The position numbers and the translations under genes are program-made. From positions 1 through 12,365 of the forward strand of contig CAZVEE010000098.1 of the NCBI GenBank assembly GCA_964625525.1: a DNA stretch of 12,365 nucleotides. The letters are read 5' to 3'. Source of the DNA: CAZVEE01 sp964625525. GTDB lineage: Bacteria > Pseudomonadota > Alphaproteobacteria > JAJFIK01. Position 1 is the stretch's first letter; each line of letters starts with the position of its first letter. The notes beneath the pieces are model-generated. The model searched no databases, had not been told where the DNA came from, and worked only from the letters and a program-made list of their open reading frames with translations. Shown here one piece after another: positions 6,861 through 12,365 of the stretch.

Positions 6861-6891
6861 TGTCATACTCATGACAGACGGACCGTTACAA
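6861..6891 (-). promoter_or_regulatory. Putative redox-operon promoter with 16-bp operator-like inverted repeat
   Basis: TGTCAT-ACTC-ATGACA at 6861-6876 is a perfect 6-bp inverted repeat with a 4-bp spacer, in the 150-bp gap between two divergent operons. On the minus strand, TTGTAA (6891 to 6886) and TATGAC (6867 to 6862) sit 18 bp apart as a possible -35/-10, so the repeat covers the -10 and part of the spacer, a classic repressor position. Transcription would start near 6855, about 40 nt before the reductase ATG. It does not match the FNR (TTGAT-N4-ATCAA) or CRP (TGTGA-N6-TCACA) consensus, and no regulator gene is adjacent. The remaining gap has only the tsaE ribosome-binding site. Confidence 0.4.
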
Positions 6892-6966
6892 GGGATTTGC
6901 CCACCCGCCCGATCCAAGCTCACGTCGTCTTTCAGACTACGGGAAAACCCTAGGACGGGCAAAAAA

Positions 6967-7467
6967 ATGACGCCCATGTCACAGATTGATCTCAACGCCT
7001 CCACCTGCACCCTGGAGCTGGCCAGCGAAACCGACACGGGCCGCGCCGCCCGCGCGCTCGCCGCGTGCCTGCGACCAGGGGATGTGCTCGCCCTTGACGG
7101 ACCGCTCGGGGCCGGCAAAACCGCCTTTGCACGGGCCGCCATTCGCCACCTCGTGGGATCCCAAGAAGACGTGCCAAGCCCAACGTTTACGCTGGTCCAA
7201 ACCTATGATGCCCCAGCCTTCACAATCTGGCATTTCGACCTTTACCGAATCAGCGACTGTGAGGAACTTTTGGAACTGGGGTGGGATGAGGCAGCGGACG
7301 GCGTGGCGTTGGTGGAATGGCCTGACCGGCTCGGGCCCCATGCGCCCGCCCATGCCCTGCATCTGCGTTTGGCGCCGGTGGCGGACGGACCCACCGCCCG
7401 GCGGCTGACGCTCACCGGCCCCGCCCGCATTTGGGGAGAGCGCCTGGCCGCGCTGACAGCACCATGA
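6967..7467 (+). CDS. tsaE: tRNA t6A biosynthesis ATPase TsaE
   Basis: 166 aa. TsaE (YjeE) is the small P-loop ATPase that works with TsaB-TsaD to make N6-threonylcarbamoyladenosine at position 37 of ANN-decoding tRNAs. The Walker A GPLGAGKT is at 45-52, SPTFTLVQTYD at 71-81, the Walker-B-like strand IWHFDLYRI at about 87-95 (Asp91), and VEWPDRLG with Glu117 at 116-123; all are family hallmarks. ATG 6967 is chosen because AGGA at 6952-6955 is 11 nt upstream; an internal ATG at 6976 is possible, and the frame upstream lacks family sequence. The length is near normal. It heads the plus-strand operon and overlaps amgK by 4 nt (ATGA). As an essential gene in many bacteria it probably needs constitutive transcription from the divergent region. 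Confidence 0.93.
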   Translation: MTPMSQIDLNASTCTLELASETDTGRAARALAACLRPGDVLALDGPLGAGKTAFARAAIRHLVGSQEDVPSPTFTLVQTYDAPAFTIWHFDLYRISDCEELLELGWDEAADGVALVEWPDRLGPHAPAHALHLRLAPVADGPTARRLTLTGPARIWGERLAALTAP

Positions 7468-8627
7468 CCGATCCTGTAACCCTGGACCGCAGCGCACGTG
7501 AGCAGGCCATGATCGCCTTCGTCGCGGAGGCCGGCTGGCCGCCGCAAACACTGGAGCCGCTGGCCGCGGATGCCTCTACCCGGCGCTATTTTCGTGTCGC
7601 CGACGGGGCGCGCCGGGCCGTTTTGATGGATGCTCCGCCGGGCGCAGAAGAGGCGGCCTGCCCTCCGGGGGCGGATGAAGACGCGCGCCGGACCCTCGGC
7701 TATAATGCCTGTGCGCGTCTGGCCGGGCCGGACAGCCGCCCCTTTGTGGCCCTGTCGGACCATCTGTGCGCCCTGGGCTTCAGCGCTCCGCGGGTTCTCT
7801 ATGACGATGTGGTGCAGGGCTTTCTCCTGCTGGAGGACTTGGGTGACGGCCTTTATGCCCGCGTCATTGAGCAGGGCACACCGGCGCGCCCCTTGTATGA
7901 AGCGGCCGTAGATCTCCTTGTGGCGCTGCATGCACGACCCGCACCGGCGGACCTACCGGTGCGCGACAAGACAGCCCGACCGCTCCTGACCTATGACCGG
8001 CTGGCCCTCGAAAGTGAAACCCGGATCATGTTGGATTGGTATCCGGCCGCTGCCGGCGCCAAGCCGCCGCCGGACGCCGGCGCCCAGCTCGCCGCCGCCT
8101 GGGATGCCATCCTGCCCCAAGCCATTGCCCCTGAACCGGTCCTGGTGCTGAGAGATTATCACGCCGAAAACCTTATCTGGCTGCCTGAGCGGGCGGGTCT
8201 CGCACGCGTGGGCCTTTTGGATTTTCAGGACGCGCTCGCCGGGCACCCGGCCTATGATCTGGTGTCGCTGCTGACCGATGCACGCCGCGATGTCGCACCC
8301 GATCTGGCCGCCGCAATGCGAGAGCGCTATCTGAGCGCCCGCGCAGGCGAGCCTAACTTTGACGCGGAGGCCTACCGCACCGCCTATGCCATCCTCAGTG
8401 TGCAGCGCAATACCAAGATCCTCGGTATTTTCGCCCGCTTGTGGAAGCGCTTTGGCAAGCCTGGATATCTGCGCCACGTGCCCCGGGTCTGGCGCTATCT
8501 GGAGACCGACCTGGCGCATGAGGCTCTGGCGCCGGTGCGGGCCTGGTATGACCGCTTCGTCCCGCCGCCTCTGCGCGGCGATGCCCTCGCCCGCGCCTAT
8601 ACCGCCAGTCAGGAGCCCGCGCGATGA
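7464..8627 (+). CDS. amgK: Anomeric MurNAc/GlcNAc kinase AmgK
   Basis: 387 aa; ATG 7464 overlaps the tsaE stop as ATGA, implying translational coupling. It belongs to the aminoglycoside phosphotransferase/choline-kinase fold. The N-lobe includes ASTRRYFRV (about 33-41), an ATP-site loop typical of AmgK. The catalytic motif is RDYHAEN with Asp231, and the metal-binding DFQDA begins at Asp253, followed by HPAYDLVSLL, as usual in this family. AmgK phosphorylates MurNAc (and GlcNAc) at the anomeric carbon; MurU then makes UDP-MurNAc, bypassing de novo synthesis and its fosfomycin-sensitive step in Pseudomonas and Caulobacter. The next gene is MurU, which makes the assignment firm. Many databases label it only 'phosphotransferase'. 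No signal peptide; cytosolic. Confidence 0.9.
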   Translation: MTDPVTLDRSAREQAMIAFVAEAGWPPQTLEPLAADASTRRYFRVADGARRAVLMDAPPGAEEAACPPGADEDARRTLGYNACARLAGPDSRPFVALSDHLCALGFSAPRVLYDDVVQGFLLLEDLGDGLYARVIEQGTPARPLYEAAVDLLVALHARPAPADLPVRDKTARPLLTYDRLALESETRIMLDWYPAAAGAKPPPDAGAQLAAAWDAILPQAIAPEPVLVLRDYHAENLIWLPERAGLARVGLLDFQDALAGHPAYDLVSLLTDARRDVAPDLAAAMRERYLSARAGEPNFDAEAYRTAYAILSVQRNTKILGIFARLWKRFGKPGYLRHVPRVWRYLETDLAHEALAPVRAWYDRFVPPPLRGDALARAYTASQEPAR

Positions 8628-9352
8628 CCGCTCGTCCCACTCATGCCATGGTGCTTGCCGCAGGCCTTGGTAAGCGCATGCGTCCACTCACGGATGACCG
8701 ACCGAAGCCGCTAGTCAGCGTTGTCGGCCGCCCCTTGATCGACCATGTGCTGGACCGGCTGGAGACAGCGGCGGTCGGGGATGTGGTGATCAATGTGCAT
8801 TATCTGGCCGATATGATGCGCGCGCATCTGGCCGAGCGGACAACCCCGCGCCTGTATATCTCCGATGAAACAGACCAGCTGCTCGATTCCGGCGGCGGCC
8901 TGGTCAAGGCTTTGCCCCATCTGGGCAAGGCTCCGTTTCTCACCATCAATGCAGATTCTCTGTGGACAGAAGGTGCTATACCCAACCTTAACCGCCTCGC
9001 CACCGCCTATGACCCAGAGCGCATGGACGCGCTCATGATGCTGTCCCCCATTGATCACTGTTCCGGTTATGACGGACGCGGCGACTTCATGATGGACACG
9101 GATGGCCGCCTGACGCGGCGCACCGGCGCGGACCACGCGCCTTATGTTTGGGCTGGTGTACAAATCGTTCATCCGCGCCTGTTTCACGGCGCCCCCGAGG
9201 GACCATTCTCTACCAATCTGTTGTGGGACCGTGCCATTGAGGCGGGGCGCCTCTTCGGTCTGGTGATGGATGGCTTCTGGATGCATGTGGGCACGCCCGA
9301 GGGCCGCGATGCGGCCGAAGCTCATCTCCGCGCGCCGCACGCCAGCCCCTAA
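8624..9352 (+). CDS. murU: MurNAc-1-phosphate uridylyltransferase MurU
   Basis: 242 aa; ATG 8624 overlaps the amgK stop by 4 nt (ATGA). It is a GT-A-fold nucleotidyltransferase. The signature AMVLAAGLGKRMRPLTDDRP with the following KPL spans about 8-30 and holds the nucleotide and catalytic Arg/Lys (Arg18, Lys28). NADSLW around Asp111 provides the metal-binding Asp. Near the C-terminus WMHVGTPE has His221 where many sugar nucleotidyltransferases have Asp (WxDVGTP); I recall this as common in the alphaproteobacterial group rather than a defect. MurU converts MurNAc-alpha-1-phosphate plus UTP to UDP-MurNAc, the step after AmgK in cell-wall recycling. No hexapeptide-repeat acyltransferase domain is present, which separates it from GlmU. 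A 13-bp gap follows before addB. Confidence 0.9.
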   Translation: MTARPTHAMVLAAGLGKRMRPLTDDRPKPLVSVVGRPLIDHVLDRLETAAVGDVVINVHYLADMMRAHLAERTTPRLYISDETDQLLDSGGGLVKALPHLGKAPFLTINADSLWTEGAIPNLNRLATAYDPERMDALMMLSPIDHCSGYDGRGDFMMDTDGRLTRRTGADHAPYVWAGVQIVHPRLFHGAPEGPFSTNLLWDRAIEAGRLFGLVMDGFWMHVGTPEGRDAAEAHLRAPHASP

Positions 9353-9365
9353 AGGAGCACGTCCC

Positions 9366-12365
9366 GTGTCGGACCTGCCACCCAGCACCGGCCTCTTCAC
9401 CATTCCCCCCGGCCAGTCCTTCGTCGCGGCACTGGTGCGGGGGGTTACGGCACGCTGGCACCGGCAGGATGACCCTCTAGCGCTCACCCGGCTGACCATC
9501 CTTCTGCCCACGCGCCGGGCGGTGCGGGCCCTGCGCGATGCGTTCCGGACCTGGGCGGAGAGCGACACGGGCAGCGCCGTCCTGCTGCCCCGCATCCGTC
9601 CCATCGGTGATGTGGAAGAAGACGATCTCGCCTTTCAGGTGCCGGACGGTCCGGATACCCTCACATTGCCACCTGCCATGCCGGGCCTGCGCCGCCAACT
9701 GCATCTGGCGCGGCTGATCCAGCGCTGGCAGGGCGCGCAAGATCTGCCGGCCTCGGGGCTTGGCCATGCGGCCCGCCAAGCCGCCGATCTGGCCGCTTTT
9801 CTCGACTTAACCCAGACCGAAGAGGCGGACCTCTCCCGCCTCGCCGATCTGGCCCCGGACCGTTTCGCCGAGCATTGGCAGCGCACGGTCCGATTTCTGG
9901 AGATCCTGACACAAGCCTGGCCCGCGATCCTGGCCGAGGCGGGCATGACCGACGCCGCGGCCCGGCGTAGTCGCCTCATCGACGCCCAGGCCGCCGCTTG
10001 GGCCGCCCGGCCGCCCGGGCCGATCATCGCCGCCGGATCCACGGGGAGCATTCCCGCCACGGCGCGCCTGCTGAAGACCATTCTCACCCTGCCTGACGGC
10101 GCCGTGGTGCTGCCTGGCCTTGACACCGCCCTTGATGATCCGAGTTGGGAGCACTTGGAGCCGAGCCATCCGCAGTTCGGGATGAAACAACTGCTCGACC
10201 GCCTCGGTTGCACCCGCCGCGACGTGACGCTTTGGCCGGGGGCGGAGGATCGCACCGCCCGGGGGCCGCGCATCCGTCTGCTGAACGAAGCCCTGCGCCC
10301 GGCCGGCACCACCGATGGCTGGCTCGCCGCCAAGAAGGACGTGACGCATGAGGCCGTCGACGGCCTTACCCGCATCGACGCACCGACACCGGCCGCCGAA
10401 GCGCGGGTCATCGCGCTCCTCATGCGCGAATCACTGGAGACACCCGACGCGACCGCGGCGCTCGTGACACCAGACCGGGGGCTTGCGCGCCGTGTGGCTC
10501 AAGAATTGCGCCGCTGGGACATCACGGTGGACGATTCCGCCGGCCGCCCTCTCGCCCTTGCTCCGGGCGCACACTTCATGAGTCTGCTCGCCGATACGGT
10601 CGCACAGGACCTGGCACCCGTTCCCTTGCTCAGCCTGCTGAAGCATCCCTTATGCGCTGCGCTGGGGCCAGAACACCTCATCGCGCGCCTTGAGCGGCAA
10701 ATCCTGCGCGGTCTGCGGCCCAAGCCCGGCCGGGCGGGCCTTGCCGCCGCCGTGAACGAGCGCCTCGCCAGTGCGGATCATGACCGGCTGCGTGACGCCC
10801 TGCACAGGGCGCTCGACCGGTTGGGCAAGGCTCTCGCGCCCTTGACCGCCAGCTTCCGCCTTCCCGAAGCGAGCCTGGCCGACCATGCGCGCGCCCATGG
10901 GGCCGCCGCCGAGGCCCTGGCCACGGCCCTCGACACCGCTGCCATTCCGGGCGCGGACCGTCTGTGGGCGGGCGATGATGGCGAGGCCCTGGCCGCATTC
11001 CTGGAAGATGTCATCGCCAATGGGGGCGAGAGCGGACCAGTATCGGCCCGGGATTACGTAACGCTCTTCACCGCCTTGATGGAGGGGCGCGCCATTCGCC
11101 CGCCCTTCGGGCGGCATCCACGTCTGTTCATCTGGGGCCCGTTGGAAGCGCGCCTGCAACAGGCTGATACCATTATTCTCGGTGGGCTGAACGAAGGCAT
11201 ATGGCCGGCTGATCCCGGCCTTGATCCTTGGCTCAGTCGCCCCATGCGCGAGACCCTGGGCATGGCGCCGCCGGAACGGCGCATCGGCCTGCAGGCCCAT
11301 GACTTCGCCCAGGCCGCCGCCGCGCCGCGCGTCATCCTGACCCGGGCGCAGAAGACGGACGCGCCGCAGGTGCCATCACGTTGGCTGTTGCGCCTGGAAA
11401 ACCTGCTGGAGGGGGCGGGCCTGCGTGAGGCCCTGACCTCTCAAACGCCTTATCCGGCGCTGGCGGACACTCTCGACGCACCAGCGCAGGTCGACCGCGT
11501 GACCGAACCCCGCCCCCGCCCCCCCGTGGAGGCCCGCCCCCAAACCCTGTCCGTCACACGCATCGAAACCCTGATCCGTGATCCTTACAGCATCTATGCG
11601 CACACCATCCTGAACCTCAAACCGCTCGATCCCATAGACCGCCCGCCCGGCCCGGCCGAGCGGGGCCAGATCATCCATGATGTGCTGCATCGCTTTATCG
11701 AGGCGCACCCGGATGATCTACCGGCGGATGCGCTGGAGCGCCTTGTGGCCATGGGTGACGCGGCCTTCGCGCCGTTGATGGACCGTCCCGCCATCGCCAC
11801 CTTTTGGCGCCAGCGCTTGCACACGGCCTTTGCCTGGTTCATCGAAACCGAACATGCCTGGCGCCTGGTGGCCGAGCCTGCGGGACTGGAGGTGCAGGGC
11901 CAGATCACTCTGCCTACGGCTCGTCCGTTCACGCTCACCGCGCGGGCCGACCGGATTGATCGGCTCACGGATGGGGGCTATGCCATTCTGGACTACAAGA
12001 CCGGTGCCGCGCCGTCATCCACTCAAGTGGCGGTTGGCCTCAGCCCGCAATTGCCACTTGAGGGGATCATTGCTATGGAGGGCGGCTTTACCGGCCTCCC
12101 CCCGGCATCCGTGCCGGTGCTGCGCTACTTGCGCGTTCATGGCGGCGGCGCGGGTGGCGAAGTCAAGCACCCGGCCGCGAGTGCAGAGGACGCGGCCGCC
12201 CTCATCGCTGACGCCCGTTCGGGCCTTACCCGCCTCATCGAGCAGTTCAACGATCCGGACACGCCTTACCTCTCCCCCCCCCCCCCCACCGTCGAAACCC
12301 CCGATGGCGCCAACGATCATTTGGGACGGGTGAAGGCCTGGGGGGCTGTGACGGCAGAGGGGGGG
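9366..12365 (+). CDS. addB: Double-strand break repair protein AddB (3' end missing)
   Basis: 1000 codons are open from GTG 9366 to the window edge, with no stop seen, so the gene is nearly complete. AGGAG at 9353-9357 sits 8 nt before the GTG. AddB pairs with AddA as the helicase-nuclease that resects double-strand breaks for RecA loading. Alphaproteobacterial hallmarks in order: FTIPPG near the N-terminus, ILLPTRRAVRALRDAF, LLPRIRPIGDVEEDDL, PIIAAGSTGSIPATA, ILGGLNEGIWP, VPSRWLLRLE. The C-terminal PD-(D/E)xK nuclease shows LSVTRIETLIRDPY, ERGQIIHDVLHRF (His771), ARADRID (Asp862), DYKTG (Asp876, Lys878) and SPQLPLE. No Walker A GKT is present near the N-terminus, and the four-cysteine iron-sulfur cluster of Firmicute AddB is not evident. 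I translated the whole frame and saw no frameshift, including across a run of 14 C near the end. addA is expected next. Confidence 0.93.
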   Translation, partial: MSDLPPSTGLFTIPPGQSFVAALVRGVTARWHRQDDPLALTRLTILLPTRRAVRALRDAFRTWAESDTGSAVLLPRIRPIGDVEEDDLAFQVPDGPDTLTLPPAMPGLRRQLHLARLIQRWQGAQDLPASGLGHAARQAADLAAFLDLTQTEEADLSRLADLAPDRFAEHWQRTVRFLEILTQAWPAILAEAGMTDAAARRSRLIDAQAAAWAARPPGPIIAAGSTGSIPATARLLKTILTLPDGAVVLPGLDTALDDPSWEHLEPSHPQFGMKQLLDRLGCTRRDVTLWPGAEDRTARGPRIRLLNEALRPAGTTDGWLAAKKDVTHEAVDGLTRIDAPTPAAEARVIALLMRESLETPDATAALVTPDRGLARRVAQELRRWDITVDDSAGRPLALAPGAHFMSLLADTVAQDLAPVPLLSLLKHPLCAALGPEHLIARLERQILRGLRPKPGRAGLAAAVNERLASADHDRLRDALHRALDRLGKALAPLTASFRLPEASLADHARAHGAAAEALATALDTAAIPGADRLWAGDDGEALAAFLEDVIANGGESGPVSARDYVTLFTALMEGRAIRPPFGRHPRLFIWGPLEARLQQADTIILGGLNEGIWPADPGLDPWLSRPMRETLGMAPPERRIGLQAHDFAQAAAAPRVILTRAQKTDAPQVPSRWLLRLENLLEGAGLREALTSQTPYPALADTLDAPAQVDRVTEPRPRPPVEARPQTLSVTRIETLIRDPYSIYAHTILNLKPLDPIDRPPGPAERGQIIHDVLHRFIEAHPDDLPADALERLVAMGDAAFAPLMDRPAIATFWRQRLHTAFAWFIETEHAWRLVAEPAGLEVQGQITLPTARPFTLTARADRIDRLTDGGYAILDYKTGAAPSSTQVAVGLSPQLPLEGIIAMEGGFTGLPPASVPVLRYLRVHGGGAGGEVKHPAASAEDAAALIADARSGLTRLIEQFNDPDTPYLSPPPPTVETPDGANDHLGRVKAWGAVTAEGG
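12274..12287 (+). repeat. Homopolymer run of 14 C inside addB
   Basis: Fourteen consecutive C bases encode Pro-Pro-Pro-Pro after Ser in YLSPPPPTVETP, where relatives, as I recall them, read YLSRPRP. The frame is kept on both sides: the following DHLGRVKAWG is the normal AddB tail. Such a run is prone to polymerase slippage or base-calling error. The window also ends in seven G. Confidence 0.9.

Noticed and set aside
9635..10423. 262-codon open frame on the minus strand
   Set aside because: Antisense of addB, whose continuous family motifs cover the region; Ser/Arg-rich translation without domains.
12267..12330. Frameshift in addB at the poly-C tract
   Set aside because: Codon-by-codon reading shows the same phase before (TPYLS) and after (DHLGRVKAWG) the run, so no frameshift in this sequence.
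11830..12333. 167-codon plus-strand open frame in another phase near the end
   Set aside because: Shadow of the AddB nuclease domain; the true phase carries the Asp862/Asp876/Lys878 motifs.
1..12365. tRNA, rRNA, CRISPR arrays, insertion sequences, phage or toxin-antitoxin genes
   Set aside because: No cloverleaf, spaced direct-repeat array, terminal inverted repeats or characteristic protein motifs were recognised.

Overview
The window is about 12.4 kb of GC-rich, gene-dense chromosomal DNA that reads like an alphaproteobacterium. The main reasons are the DivL-type pseudo-kinase, the alphaproteobacterial form of AddB, and the series ahcY - divL - (tsaE, amgK, murU, addB), a neighbourhood I recall as recurrent in that class. 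I cannot name the genus. No tRNA, rRNA, CRISPR array, transposase or phage gene was seen.

Layout. 1-226 is the 3' end of ahcY (S-adenosylhomocysteine hydrolase), closed by a strong intrinsic terminator. 227-521 is a long, relatively AT-rich leader with five GANTC sites at about 20-bp steps, a perfect 10-bp palindrome and a consensus TATAAT. 522-2966 is divL, a PAS-rich histidine-kinase homologue whose phospho-accepting histidine is a tyrosine. 2967-3193 is a gene-free stretch with a 15-bp dyad. 3194-4660 is an amidase-signature hydrolase. Convergent with it is a minus-strand redox operon running 6816 to 4679: FAD-dependent ferredoxin reductase, adrenodoxin-type [2Fe-2S] ferredoxin, and a peroxiredoxin-like thiol protein. 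A 150-bp divergent intergenic region with a 16-bp inverted repeat separates that operon from a plus-strand operon: tsaE, amgK and murU (4-nt ATGA overlaps), then addB 13 bp downstream. addB runs off the right edge.

How the genes fit together. DivL is a cell-cycle signalling protein acting on the CckA-CtrA pathway in Caulobacter and relatives, and GANTC is the target of the cell-cycle methyltransferase CcrM. The GANTC ladder in front of divL therefore suggests replication-linked control of divL, which is an inference. TsaE supports t6A tRNA modification, AmgK and MurU form the anomeric MurNAc/GlcNAc peptidoglycan-recycling route to UDP-MurNAc, and AddB is half of the AddAB double-strand-break repair nuclease. 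The ferredoxin reductase and ferredoxin form an NAD(P)H-to-[2Fe-2S] electron chain whose terminal acceptor is not in the window.

Points most worth a second look: the GANTC ladder before divL; the Tyr/Gln swap in the DivL H-box; the amidase/redox block between divL and tsaE; the inverted repeat over the putative promoter of the redox operon; and a run of 14 cytosines near the 3' end of addB. I see nothing I would call a wholly new defence or mobile system.
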